Shown piece by piece: positions 1 through 12,175 of a DNA stretch of 64,000 nucleotides. Each line of letters starts with the position of its first letter. Positions within the stretch are counted from its first letter, which is position 1. Under the pieces are notes generated by a model. That model had not been told where the DNA came from, searched no databases, and saw only the letters and a program-made list of their open reading frames with translations. A program made the position numbers and the translations under genes. This DNA is from Octodonta nipae (lineage: Eukaryota; Arthropoda; Insecta; Coleoptera; Chrysomelidae), in NCBI GenBank assembly GCA_034190945.1, contig CM067219.1:10287005-10351004 (forward strand), read 5' to 3'.

Positions 1-261
1 TTTAGGTGCTTTGCATTTTCACGGCTTAAATTTAATAATACTAAAATGATAAAATTATTCAGACATCGTCAGATTTACTTTAAATCATCAGATCTGGCAA
101 CACAGCGACAAACAATAAACTTTGTTCTCCCGTTACTATAGTAAACTGGAAATCATTACAAAAAATGGAGGAACCAATCAGCATTTAGCCTATACCTTGG
201 CAACACACTTTTTATACGCACTCTGGAAATTACTATGTGGCATATGCACCATCTACTGAGT

Positions 262-600
262 TTCCTTGTGGGCCGTACCAACACAAGTGACGTCGAACAT
301 AAAGGTCTCCCAAAAGAGGTCGTCAAGCCAGAAATCATCGATAATATCCATGGAATAATACTAGGTGACCGGAAAATGAATGGTGGTGAGTTGGCTAAGG
401 CTGCAGGCATCTCAACTATACATCACATTTTGTATAGATAGTTGGATATCAAAAAGTTATGATTCCACTATTGTTCAGGCACACTTCTTAAACGCAACCC
501 TGTGGCTACTTCAAAGTCCGAGTGTTTAGTGGGATATTTGAAGCGAAAGGGATTTTAATTGCATACTTGATCAATTCTAGGGCAAAACTGTTTGAGTAAT
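262..600 (+). pseudogene. mariner transposase remnant (N-terminal HTH part)
   Basis: Reading across frames gives GRTNTSDVEHKGLPKEVV, then PEIIDNIHGIILGDRK, then GISTIHHILYR, a stop, and later SECLVGYLKRKGF. This is the order of the second helix-turn-helix and linker of a Tc1/mariner transposase. No catalytic DDE part follows, because the sequence runs straight into the Penelope-derived inverted repeat. Stops and frameshifts make it a dead fragment. It is a different subfamily from the complete mariner at 34345-35639. Confidence 0.6.
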
Positions 601-711
601 TTAAGAAGAACTAGCCGTTAACCGCGGTTTCACCCGCGTATAGAATATAGAATTCTTAATAATTAACTGATACTACAATTGCAATTTCCACAAATTACGT
701 TTTTTGAAAAC

Positions 712-750
712 TGTCCGACGCGTTTCGACTAATGTCTTTGTCAAGGAACT
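712..750 (-). ncRNA. Hammerhead-ribozyme-like motif of PLE (left arm), degenerate
   Basis: On the minus strand, after the PLE stop, the order is UUGACAA, a GAC/GUC stem with a 4-nt loop, GAAA, a two-pair helix III (AC-GC-GU), then C, then GGAC able to pair with upstream UCC. That is the layout of a type I hammerhead with a tiny helix III, as known in PLEs. C3 and the catalytic G8 of CUGANGA are replaced and there is one extra A before helix II, so activity is not expected. Confidence 0.45.
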
Positions 751-860
751 AGACTAACTGGGTATTTCTTGAGGAAGTTGTATTTATATTCGAGAAGTGA
801 TATAATTACCAGGTACTTAGTTTTAAAGAGGATTATTTAATTTTATTACAGGTAAAAACA

Positions 861-1291
861 TTAACTAAAGAGGTTTATTAAGGGAGAATTATTTATTTCT
901 GTCTGGTCGTTTAACAAATTTCCGGTATTTTTAAGTTTTTTAATCTCCAATGATTCTAAAAGATTTAGTTTATTGCCTTTATTTTCTGAATATAATAATT
1001 TAAAATTTTCGTGGAAAAGATGATTTTCTGTTACTAAATGTTCAGCATAATTGGAATCTGTTTTTTGATTAATGAAAGAATTACGGTGTTTATAGATACG
1101 TTTTTTACACGCTCTGCCGCTTTGACCGATATAGGCTTTAGGGCATGACCCACATGATAATTTATAGACTCCAGATTTATTTTTTGGATCGATTTTTGAT
1201 TTGTTATTTTTGATAAATTTTCCAAAACTATTGTTTGTTTTGAATGCAACGTTAATATTCTGTTTTCTTAAAAAGGATGCTATTTTTGAAA
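861..1291 (-). pseudogene. Penelope-like element, GIY-YIG endonuclease end (left copy)
   Basis: This is the mirror copy of the right arm. On the minus strand it encodes the end of a PLE polyprotein: the GIY-YIG domain with GVYKLSCGSCPKAYIGQ, then a helical tail ending NSPLINLFS and a stop at 861-863. The copy is cut at 1291, so it has no reverse transcriptase. Known family role: GIY-YIG nicks the target for reverse transcription. It cannot act alone here. Confidence 0.7.
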
Positions 1292-1379
1292 TTTCCTAGA
1301 TCTAACAGTTAACAAGGTAAATGGCAAACACGAGTTTTCAATATTTCACAAACCATCTCAAACCGATCTAACGATTCAC

Positions 1380-2014
1380 CGCACTTCTATACATCCATAT
1401 CAACAAAAACTTTCCGCTTACAATAGTATGGTTCATAGATTAATTTCCATAACGGGTTTGAGGCCGAATTAATAGAAAATATTCTTAGAAATCAAAAACA
1501 CAAAAAGGCATTAAGAGAAGTTTACCCTGACAGCAAAACCAATATTGATTCATATAATAGTATAACCTATTTTGGCAAACCAAGTTCAAAAATAGCATCC
1601 TTTTTAAGAAAACAGAATATTAACGTTGCATTCAAAACAAACAATAGTCTTGGAAAATTTATCAAAAATAACAAATCAAAAATCGATCCAAAAAATAAAT
1701 CTGGAGTCTATAAATTATCATGTGGGTCATGCCCTAAAGCCTATATCGGTCAAAGCGGCAGAGCGTGTAAAAAACGTATCTATGAACACCGTAATTCTTT
1801 CATTAATCAAAAAACAGATTCCAATTATGCTGAACATTTAGTAACAGAGAATCATCTTTTCGACGAAAATATTAAATTATTACATTCAGAAAATAAAGGC
1901 AATAAATTAAATCTTTTAGAATCATTGGAGATTAATAAACTTAAAAATACCGGTAATTTGTTAAACGACCAGACAGAAATAAATAATTCTCCCTTAATAA
2001 ACCTCTTTAGTTAA
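1380..2014 (+). pseudogene. Penelope-like element, C-terminal RT extension and GIY-YIG domain (right copy)
   Basis: From about 1380 the frame shows the region after the RT palm (HPYQQKLSAYNSMVHRLISI after a frame change), then ITYFGKPSSKIASFLRK, the linker NNSLGKFIKNNKSK, and GIY-YIG with GVYKLSCGSCPKAYIGQSGR, EHRNSF and a final helix. Translation stops at 2012-2014. The GIY-YIG part is uninterrupted, while the piece before it has stops and the RT core is absent. The C-terminus resembles the element at 24545-25680, so both probably belong to one PLE family. Confidence 0.75.
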
Positions 2015-2123
2015 TGTTTTTACCTGTAATAAAATTAAATAATCCTGTTTAAAACTATACCTGGTAATTATATCACTTCTCGAATATAAATACAACTTCC
2101 TCAAGAAATACCCAGTTAGTCTA

Positions 2124-2162
2124 GTTCCTTGACAAAGACACTAGTCGAAACGCGTCGGACAG
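2124..2162 (+). ncRNA. Hammerhead-ribozyme-like motif of PLE (right arm), degenerate
   Basis: Same fold as the left-arm copy and on the coding strand of the right PLE, about 110 nt after its stop. The box CUGANGA reads UUGACAA, followed by a GAC/GUC stem whose loop differs by one base from the left copy, then GAAA, AC-GC-GU and C. The loop difference keeps the fold, which is weak evidence that the structure mattered before duplication. Confidence 0.45.
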
Positions 2163-2329
2163 TTTTCAAAAAACGTAATTTGTGGAAATTGCAATTGTAG
2201 TATCAGTTAATTATTATAATGAATTTCCAACAAGTATCGGCCGAATCAATTCAGTATATAGAATTCTTTGCAAAAAGACATAGCTTATGAAATATATTGG
2301 CTATCCAATGTAACAATTTTTTCTAACTT

Positions 2330-3780
2330 TGCTGAACCACCTAACACAACTATAAATCTATCAATCCAGAATACATTTCACCACCCAAACTGCAAGTGCT
2401 TATGGGCCAGATTATGTAACAATTTTATTCAACATTTAATGGAACCATCTTGTATAATTGTAACTCTGCTTCACCCTATACTGCAACCATCCTGTATATG
2501 CTGCTGTTTGTTTGTCACCCAATATAACATTTTTTAATTACCTAACTATTATAGTTCTACTCCACCCTATACGCTATATAACAATTATTTCTGAGTTTTT
2601 TTTTGAGCCACTTTGTAAACTATAATTTGAACCGGCCTTTAATTTTGCTTCGCCTCATATTTCAGGTAGTCCATATAGATGGATGCAACTATTCACGGTC
2701 TACCTTATATAACAAATTATTTTTCCATGTTTTAATCCACCCTGTAAAACTATAATTCTACTAAACCCCCGATCTCAACCACCTTATATATACAACTACA
2801 TATGGACCACCCAATATAACATTTTTTGTGCCACTCTGTATAACTAAATTCACCAATCTTCAACAAGTTTCTCCCAAAACGCAACTATATAACAATTTTA
2901 TTCAATAATTTTAAGAACTGCCTTCTATAAGTATAACTCTACTTCCATCTATATTTAAATTATCTTGTATATATAATTAGTCACACATTGTAACTAATTT
3001 GTCTATCATTTTATTAACCATATGTATAACCATAATTTTATTCTACAAAATATTTCAAACACACTGTATATGCATCTGCTTAGGTGCCGCCAAATATAAC
3101 ATTTTTTAAACACTTAACCATAATTCTGATCCACTCTAAGTATCTAATCTAGGCAACTGCTTATGGACTACGCTAAATAACCATTTTTGAGATATTTTTT
3201 AACCATCCTGGAAATTATAGTTTGTCTCCACCTTATATGTCAACCACCTTATATGCATCTTTTTCTAACATATTTTAATCAGACTACTTGCGGATATAAA
3301 ACAATTTTTTAACCACCTATAACTATAATTCCACTACATCTTATATTTAAACCACCCTGTATATATAACTGCTTCTAACATTTTTTAAACCCATTTCATA
3401 ACAATAATAATAGCGCAAGAAAAGTCAAATATCCTAACATATTTTTTATCCAGTCGGTATAAATATAATAGTATTTTAACCTTATTTCACCCACATTTAT
3501 ATACTTCTGACCCTAAGAATATAACATTTTGTTATCCACCCTGTATAAATATAATTTAACTCCTCCCGTCTTTGAACCACCTGGTATATACAACTGTTTG
3601 TGGTCCACTCAATATAACTTTTTCGAACCACCCCGTATAACTTCTCCCTTATTTCAACCACATTGTGTATATTATCTACTTACGATCCACCTAATATACC
3701 TTTTTTCAAGATTTTATAAATCCATGTAATTCTACTTCGTTCTAAATTTTACCTATCCTATGTATGGAACACCCTGTAAA
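2330..3780. repeat. Degenerate tandem array, ~90-105-bp unit
   Basis: About fifteen diverged units recur, each cycling through a CCACCCTGTATA-type box, TATAATTCTACTCCACC-type box, a TATACAACTGCTTATGGACC-type box and AATATAACATTTTTT. Spacing between the TATAATTCTACT-like boxes is mostly 90-105 bp. The same unit appears inside the elements at 4996-7034 and 31645-33497, so the array probably derives from that family. Open frames in it are chance. Confidence 0.65.
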
Positions 3781-4995
3781 ATTACAATTGATATATCAGT
3801 TGAAATTTTTTTTTAATCAAAACATGTTACATCGGCGTATTCCGAATTTTTAATAAAAGCTAAGCTCATGCAAGTATCTAATATTTGGTGCATGCGGTGG
3901 AACCAATTGACTAATTGTGTTTAACCGAACATGTTAGTATTTTTTCCTTATATCTACTGTTTCTGTCAAGGTAGGGAGATAAAATGTATATATGATTTTA
4001 AGTGAAACTATAACCTGTGCAACAAAAAAAATCAACAAACACAGTTAAGTAGTTATTACGTGATGAGGTAACAAACAAACAAACAGACAACTACAATTTT
4101 ACAATAGCATATAGATAAATCAGCAAAGTAAACTCAAATGAAATGGATTTTAATATATTTAAATTTAATTATTACTTTTCTTGTATATTTTTCTCTTGAA
4201 ACGTGACTTCAATGTGAAAATTGGTATCCTTCTCACAACTATTTGTATATCAGTTTGAACATACGGAGATCAGACATTTCCTTTTTACAATGCACAAATA
4301 AATGTTTATATCACAAAGAGTATATCCTCTACAATCCTTGGATTATTTTTGCGTATAGTATGCGGTGTACTTCAACCAATGACCAAATAAAACATTAGAA
4401 AAATAAATTTGTTTTCTAAGAAATTATATGTTTTTAAAATTATGCGACAAATATTGACAATAGTTCTTGATTAGGCCATAGGTTGAAATTTATTTCCAAA
4501 GTTGTGAGGTTGACGGGTCGATCAATTTTTTTGAAGAGATAGATTGATTAGGACAGCAAAAATTTTATTCATGGTAATTCCACTAAGTATATAAAAAATA
4601 TGTAAAATGCAAAATATAACTTCTCGCTGATCACAGATCTGATAGACAAAATTCAAGATAAGAGATCCAAGATGGACGATGAAAATATCCCACGAGACGA
4701 AAAGTTCGTCCGCCAGCTTAAATTTTGTAAATTCGGAACTTATGATCAGAGACCCCAAAAACCCCTATATAAAAATGTTGGTGTATATCGGTTAATTTTA
4801 AACAAATTCATCCGCCATCTTGGATCCGCCATTTTGAATTTTACAAAACTGCCTCGGATTCGTGATCAGAGACGAAAAACCACCCTATTCCAATTTTGGT
4901 GTAAATGGCAATTATTTTCAAAATTTTATTTTTTTACGGTTTCTAGGTCATTACTCTGTAACAATTAATCTGATATTAAATAAATCATTTTTAAA
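3781..4995. other. No gene seen; AT-rich, with a dispersed CCGCCAT-containing repeat
   Basis: 3781-4500 holds no coding signal, only an (AAAC)n patch near 4073-4092. At 4520-4960 the motif CCGCCAT(C/T)TTG recurs with two GATCAGAGAC words and a partly repeated layout. This resembles dispersed insect repeat sequence, but no family can be named. Confidence 0.4.
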
Positions 4996-7034
4996 AAATA
5001 TATAACCGACTTCTACCTATAACTAAAAAGCTAAAAATAATTATAACAAAATACAACTCTAGTAAATAAATAACACATTCAATGTTGTTAGGTACCTACC
5101 CAGGAAGTAAAAAATGTAAACATTAAAAGGTGCTCATTCTGTACAAATTAATTACCTTCCAATCTAGTATATTTTGAAGCCGTTGCCAAGCAAATCTAAA
5201 ATCCTACATTGCGTACTTATCTACTAATTCATCAAACTTGATTGTTGCTTGGCACCGACTTCAAAAATATACTAGATTGGTAGGTATTTAATTAGTACCG
5301 AATGAGCACCTTTTAATGTTTACATTTTTTACTTCCTGGGTAGGTACCTAACAACATTGAATGTGTTATTTATTTGCTAGAGTTGTATTTTGTTATAATT
5401 ATTTTTAGCTTTTTAGTTATAGGTAGAAGTCGGTTATATGTTTTTTAAAAATGTTTTATTTTCAACTTTTAGTATTTTTGAACTCAGGTAGTTTTCATTC
5501 TTTATTTTTTATTTTGTATGTATAACCTTAATAGACAGAACCAGGTAACATCGAAAGCCTCAACATTACACAATGATACTTTCTCATTTAAATTGACAGG
5601 TAAATCTTTACGAACAAAATGTACTAGTACGCGTTGACTTAATAAGCCCAAAATATATTTATGCCTTATGGACTACGTCATGTAACCTTTTTTCAACTTT
5701 TTTTGACAACCCTGTGTAACTATAGATAATTCCACTCCAACCTATGTACCAACCAGCCTGTACATACGACGACTGCCCACGGACAAGCATAAAATTGTTA
5801 GCTGTCTTCTGTAAACTATAGGACGGAGTAGAATCCATCCCATATTTACGGAGTCAAATCCGTCCTATATTTCAACCATAGTAATAACTCCTTGTGGGCT
5901 AGCCCATAAATTAGTTCATTTTTTACATTATCCTCATGTGTAACATTCATTCCTCTCCACTCTTTATGCAACTTCTTATGGGCTATAAAAGAAATATTTT
6001 TTTAATCACACTATAAATATAATTCAACTGCAGCATATATTTCAACCATCCTTTATATGATTTGCTTATATCCACATCATATAACAGTTTTTTAATCACC
6101 CTATATAATTTTAATTTCACATTTTTTCCAACATTTTTATACCACCAAACGTCCAGTCCACCCTATATTCCAACCATCATGTGTATACGGCTGCCTACGG
6201 ACCACTATCATTCTAGTCCGTCCTATGTATCAATCTTCATATAAATGCAACTCCTATCACTTTACTTTGTGATTTTGTTTGCTATAACTAAACACCCTGT
6301 CTATAAACGTACCAAATAGCAGTTTAAAGTTTGACATGTGTTGTCACTGAATTTTCTATTAGGCCGGGAGAATGTGTAAACCAAAAGCACCGTCTTCGCA
6401 AAATGGAAAAATTTGCATTTAAATAGGTATTTTCCTTTTATACAAACAAAACGAGCTTGATTTAAGGAGCCGAAAATACTGCTGCTTTACTACCTATATG
6501 CTTGAGATGTACATAGAAAATTTTCAAATTCGCAATTAAAACTTCCAGTTCCTAAAATTACCGCAGTATTACGTTGGAATTAAAATATTTATGAGGAAAT
6601 GTCCGTTATGTTATTTCGATGAACGTTTTGATTAGAATTTTGGAATTTTCGGCGACTTTCTGCAAAACTGCAAGTTGCACGTCGCAGAAAAGTATATGAG
6701 ATCACCTAAGGATCTTCCTTAATAGATTAAACGTTAAAAAACTATACACATCCAGACGGAGTTATCGAAAAATCGACTAAAATATTAGGGATATTGTTTG
6801 ATTTCCATGCACGCATTTGTTCATTCATAAATTTTTTCACTTTATCCATAGAATTCTTTTCCAAAATTTGAAGTTTCACCAATCCGGATATATACTCTAT
6901 TAAACAAGAACATATTCATTCAAAACGGTTCACCACAGGAGAAGAAATCAGGTAACATACATACATACAAAAAAAAGTAAAAAAAAATACGCGACGAATT
7001 GATAACCTTCCTTCCTTTTTTGGAAGTCGGTTAA
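4996..7034. mobile_element. Hairpin-headed transposable element, copy 1
   Basis: Starts with CCGACTTC and ends with GAAGTCGG, short terminal inverted repeats. The first ~450 bp (4998-5450) form a hairpin with ~200-bp arms. Then come units of the CCACCCTGTATA tandem repeat, and a ~500-bp AT-rich tail ending in a poly-A-like stretch and a CCTTCCTTTTTTGGAAGTC-type end. No protein is encoded, so it is non-autonomous. The second copy at 31645-33497 lacks about 190 bp near its middle. A short relative with the same ends lies at 28064-28556. Confidence 0.65.
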
Positions 7035-10000
7035 AACGAGATCTTTGAAAAGAGGGTTCACATGATACCCCTTTGTATTTAAACGTGTAGAAGTGATATT
7101 TACCCCTTGCTAAGGGGTTGAAACTGCAGGGTGACCGATATGTGTAAAATGTGTCCCCCCGTAAATATAAATTAACGTGTTTTTTTCTTTGCCTTTTAAA
7201 GATATTTTAAAAGTTATTTTGGGTGGTTAGTTTTGAAATAAATGAATGCCCTGTATATCAAACTATAAAGATGTACCTAGATTAAATATTTATGGAGGAC
7301 AAAAGTAAGTATTTTTAATGAAATTTAATAGATTAATTCTTAAAACAATCTCACTATTTCTATACCCGCATATTTCAAGACCCACTGGAGGCGGTACCAC
7401 GCTAGTCTGTAATCTTTGCTCATGTTCATGCATACGGAACAAAACGCCAATAATTTTTTATATTCTGTGCACGAAAACACTGGTAGAAGTAGAAATTACA
7501 GCAACTTTGAGAGACATTTCAGATCCAACAATTTGTTTGTTAATGGTTGTGAGGGAAAGAATTTTATCTCGGCGTTATTCATTTATTTTAGATTTAATGT
7601 CGGATAAGTACGGGTTTGTTATTGTAACAATTTGCAAACTTGATCAAATGTCAGAGATCATATAAAAAATGTAAACATATGCAAATGATAACGGTACGCT
7701 TTACAGTTCGTGACGGCGAAATGCTTGCAAAATCCATTAAAGAAGTACCGACTATAAAAATACATTTATAAGGCTGGCATTTGAATAAACGTAAAAAGTC
7801 GGATCGATATTTTTAATTAATTCAACCAATTTGCGAATTATAGGTAGCTTTAATACTACTACTACCACGTATATACAGTGCCAGTGAAAAGTCCTGTGCC
7901 CCCTCTATCTTTTGACGGTTATACTTACACTAATTAAATTTGGAGGCTAAAAATGAAATGTAAACTTCTCTATTAGTGGTAACAGGCGACATAACAGTAA
8001 TAGATGACGTCACAGGGCAAAAATGAAGCTACCTACCTACTTTACCTTTTAGCAAAATTTATATTTTTGGATAATGTTTGTATGCAGTGAAAAAAATGGA
8101 TGATTTCATTTTAGATCACATACCTAGCCGATTTTTTCATGATCAATAACTTTTTTAATATTAAGGTGAACACACTATACATGAATTGAGAACACTTATT
8201 ATTTTATAGTTGATTAATTATCATCTGTTTCGATTTAATACGAATAAATTTTAATTAATATAATTCTAGAATTTGGATAAGGATAATTTTATTCATTTTA
8301 TACTATTTACTCCGCCAAACTTTCTCATAAAATCACAAATTTTTATTCGATATTCTGAAAAACGTTTTGTCTCATGAAATTGAAAAATATGAGACAACTT
8401 CAGAATCCTCCTTAATAGAATACAGTTGAAACTGATTGAAGCTGATTTCGAATAATCGATGAACAAGAAAACATATTCCTGTTTTTTTTGGCACACAAAA
8501 AATTAACATCATAATAATATGAAATAATAATATAAATTTGATTATTCCTGCATACTGATGCTTTTTCTATGTTACTCAGAATAATTATCTATCTAAAAAA
8601 AGGATTTTAAAAATCTTTCAGTACAATAAGTAAAATGTGCACTATTTTTAAAACTATACTTTTTGTTCGGAATTTATTGACTTGGTGTTGTTTTATGGCT
8701 TCTACAAGAAATTTTGTTAACCATATGGTACGTTTTATTACCGCCTCTACTATATATAAATCCCGTCACTAATTCAAGATGTGTCAAAGTTCATATCCCT
8801 TCTTGATGAATATTAATAGTTATTTTGTATTCGATGTCGTTTGAAATAATAAACCCGTCGTTTTAAATTAGTTTAAGGGGCATGGTGACTGCTGTTTTAA
8901 GAACGTTATACATGATTTGAACAACTGTAGCAGACGAAGAAAACTACTAGTCATATTATTAGCATAAAATTTAATTGGGATTTTATTTTTACTATTATTG
9001 ATATAGTTTCTTAAAAGTCTATTGATTCATTGTTAAAGTAATATCGAAACAGTTATGATGGTGTATAATCATTTGTATTTTAGAAACTTTAAGTTGAATA
9101 TACGCAAATAAATAGAAGAAATTTGAACTGAATGTTGTTAATAACAACAATTGCTATACTGTTTTTAATTCATTAGAGTTCATACATAATTTAAAACATA
9201 TTAAAAGATAAACCAAAATCTGCCATTCTCTCCAGTATCTCCGAATCTACTGAACTAAATTTCTAGAATGTTCCCATGTTTTTTAGTTGCGGAATTTGGC
9301 GAATGAGCGAGTACAAATTTATTGAAAATGGAATGGAAAATAAAATGGTTTTCTTTGACATTATATACAGTGTTAAGTTGGAATCGCATGGAAAACTTTA
9401 TTGTTATGAATAGACAGAAAAAAAACCGTTAATTTCTATAATAAGAACTATATGACCTAAACTCTATAATAAAAAAATCACATTCTTCTTTTTTCAACTG
9501 CATGCGAGTTTTGTCAAAAATATGAATTATGTTTAAAAATAAAAGACCCATCTTTTTAGCATATTTTTAGACAATTGTGTAATTAATAGAAAAATAAGCA
9601 GGCCAATAAAGAACAGAAATATAATAATATAAAATGAGATAAGTACATTTATGACTGAAATCATGAAGGAAGCAAATGAAGAAAATGAGAAATACGGTAT
9701 AGAATATAAAACATTAAACCGATTCAGATCTCTCAGCAGTTTTTGATAGATGACATGAAATTATTAACAAAAGGAGAAAGAAAACTCCAGAACACCTTAA
9801 ATAAATATAACAAATCCTTCAAAATTATAAATAAATGAAAAATAATACGAAAACAAAAGTTTTATAAATAGAAAAGGAGGAAGACCTAGATATATATTGA
9901 TAATAAAAAATAGAACCAGTACACTAATTTTAAGTATTTATGAGTAGAAACTAATTATAAGGTTAAACAATAAAAAATATTAAAAAATAATAGAATTACA

Positions 10001-10145
10001 GTTATAAAACTATCCTCGCTGACAAAGAAACACCCAGAAAGAAATGTTTAAATTTAATATTGTTTTGGTAAGAAATAGATGCTATAGTAAGGAGTAAATG
10101 ATTAAAATTTGAATAAAAAATATCAAGGAGTTTAAATATTTTTTC
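7035..10145. other. No gene seen; AT-rich with weak repeat traces
   Basis: An open stretch at 7318-7665 has no recognisable domain and no clear flanking splice or translation signals. At 7870 the sequence TACAGTGCCAGTGAAAAGTC looks like the end of a Tc1-type DNA element, but no partner end was found. 8320-8510 weakly resembles the inner part of the element at 28064-28556. The remainder is low-complexity AT-rich DNA. Confidence 0.35.
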
Positions 10146-10543
10146 TACAGGGTGAATTTTTTTTGGGGATGGGGATCTCGGCAACTAGCGGAGATAGAGC
10201 AATGGTTAAATTGGGAAAGATTTGCAGTTTTACTGGCCCTATTTAATAACGAAGTTATGGATGCTTTTCTCTCTTATTTTCACTTTTAACGTAGGTAGCC
10301 ATGAAAAAGATTGTTTTCACTTTGACAGTCGATATTGACAAGTTTTAGTGATAAAATGGAATATTCTAACGAAGAAAAACTGAATATGGTGAAATGCTAT
10401 ATCATATGCCATAAAAATTCAGTTCGTGCAGCTGAAGAATACTTTCATAGATATTTTAATCGTCGTCAACCTGCTCTATGTACATTTAAGAGGGTTTACA
10501 ATAGTTTACGCAGATATGAATCTTTTACTAAACCACCAACGGA
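10146..10543 (+). pseudogene. Truncated copy of the long-TIR mariner-like element, transposase N-terminus
   Basis: Begins at TACAGGGTGA and follows the terminal repeat of the element at 36797-39023, with an internal deletion of about 300 bp after 10250. The transposase start MEYSNEEKLNMVKCYI is open on the plus strand from 10356, including the first helix-turn-helix (NSVRAAEEYF) and the QPALCTFKRVYNSLRR stretch. The copy stops abruptly where the foldback at 10544 begins, and no continuation is seen beyond it. Confidence 0.75.
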
Positions 10544-11620
10544 ACTTTTATGTTTTTTTGGTCAATAACACCACAATCGAAATAAAACAACGTATATTGA
10601 AGGAAAACCAAACGTTTCAAAGTCTATTCTGACTCTGTTGTCAATGGCTTTATATTTATTGACGTAAATTGCAAAACGAAAATTATTATGACATTTAAAT
10701 TGACATTAGAAAGTCGTTGTTTTTAGATATACAGGTAGCACAAAAAATTCTAAAGATCATGTATTTGAAAGCTGTTTAACTATAGTTAAACAGCTTTCAA
10801 ATTAGAAGAATTTGAAAGAGTTGTCTTTAGAATTTATAAGTGGCGTTCTTAGGTACGACTTTGTTATAAGATAGCGAATTCGCTAAAAATACGATCAAAG
10901 AATTTTATTGTTTCAGTGTTCCCATTAACGACATAAGGGAAAACCTAGGAAAAACCATATGAACCATCCCGATACTGGGTTGTCCAAAATGAGGTTACCA
11001 TTAATAATTTCTTCCTTAATTGTCGGTAACCAGATACGATTAAATTCTACAGATTCTACAATCGTCTTTATTTAAAAGAATTAAGGCAGACACTTTTATT
11101 TTTCGTTTTGAAAAGCCGACAATTAAGGAAGAAATTAATAATGGTAACCTCCTTTTGAACAACCCAGTATCGGGATAGTTCATAAGGTTTTTACTAGGTT
11201 TTCCCTTATGACGTTAATGGGATCACTGAAACAATAGAACTCTTTGATCGCATTTTTTGGCGAATGCGCTATCTTATAACAAAGTCGTACCTAGGAACGC
11301 CACTTATAAATTCTAAAGACAACTCTTTCAACTTCTTCTAATTTGAAAGCTGTTTAACTATAATACATGATCTTTAGAATTTTTTGTGCTACCTGGATAT
11401 CTAAAAACAACAAATTTTCTAATGTCAATTTAAATGTCATAAATCAAATTTTCATTTTGCAGTTTACATCAATAAATATAAAGCCATTGACAAAGAAGTC
11501 AGAACAGACTTTGAAACGTTTGTTTTTCCTTCAATATACGTAGTTTTATTTTGATTGTGGTATTATTGCCCAAAAAAACATAAAAGTAATCAAGAATATG
11601 CCAGAAACAACGTTTAGAAA
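10544..11620. mobile_element. Large foldback (hairpin) element, member 1 of a local family
   Basis: Two arms of about 480 bp (10544-11025 and 11116-11588) are close reverse complements around a ~90-bp loop. The left arm has an additional 38-bp near-perfect palindrome at 10764-10802. The end GG(G/T)NAATAACACCACA and the one-sided right tail (AATATGCC, AACAACGTTTAGAAAACA, to about 11620) are shared with 22125-22654 and 23638-23757. No matching target duplication is visible for this copy. No protein is encoded. Confidence 0.8.
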
Positions 11621-11649
11621 ACAATTTTAAATTTCTTAAGAATGTAGGT

Positions 11650-11996
11650 GGGGAAGTCATTGGAAAAGATTTCATACTAAAATGGTTCAAGACTCGAACC
11701 GTGAGGAACACCAGAGGTAACCTCTAATTTGTTGCTGCATGAGTTATTAACACATACAATTTGTAAACGATTTTTTAACTAGTCAGAAATGAAACTAAGC
11801 GTAATACCCCGTAACCCTTTAATTTAAAAAAATAGAATATCATAGTTGGCAGAGTCAAAAGCAAGAGAAATATCAATAAATATACCAAAGAAACACAGCT
11901 TTTTATCTATCACATTTATAATCTTGTGAAATTCAACGAGAGCTGTATTTAAAAGGGATGTTTCAAAAATAATCAAAGGGCAAGAGCTATTCTTAT

Positions 11997-12048
<52 letters not shown>

Positions 12049-12175
12049 CCAGGGAATTTTTGCGCAATATTTAACAATACAGTTCACCTTTATTATCCAT
12101 TTTAAAAAACATGCCTTACAGGGTAAAAATGTAGGAAGTCTCCTGCACACGCTTTGTAGGCAACAAAACAATTAA
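11650..12175 (-). pseudogene. LINE reverse transcriptase fragment
   Basis: On the minus strand, split over frames, the RT finger/palm block reads FFGIFIDISLAFDSANYDIL (from AFDxxNHDIL), then IKGLRGITLSFISDYL-like text with LKNRLQIVCVNN, and finally SGVPHGSSLEPF (GVPQGS block). This order is typical of jockey/CR1-type LINEs. The YADD block is missing because the copy ends near 11650. A TA repeat at 12001-12044 interrupts its upstream part. Dead. Confidence 0.65.
12001..12044. repeat. (TA)n microsatellite
   Basis: Twenty-two perfect TA units inside the LINE fragment. A shorter TA run occurs at 12995-13013. Confidence 0.95.

Larger units (their letters stand above)
651..2222. repeat. Large inverted repeat made of two Penelope-like element 3' ends
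   Basis: Arms of about 640 bp (651-1291 and 1584-2222) are nearly identical reverse complements, separated by about 290 bp. Each arm carries the GIY-YIG coding end, a stop, an AT-rich 3' UTR and a hammerhead-like motif, so the two coding ends point away from the centre. The right copy has extra 5' coding sequence in the spacer. PLEs are known for complex head-to-head and partial tandem insertions. An alternative is a later inverted duplication. Confidence 0.85.

Noticed and set aside
156..410. 84-codon minus-strand open frame overlapping the mariner remnant
   Set aside because: It is the shadow of the plus-strand transposase remnant, which has the recognisable motifs.
7318..7665. 115-codon ATG open frame
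   Set aside because: No domain, no flanking splice sites, no repeat homology found. Left as unassigned.
8293..8496. 67-codon minus-strand open frame
   Set aside because: Lies in a degenerate repeat related to 28064-28556, and no protein motif is present.
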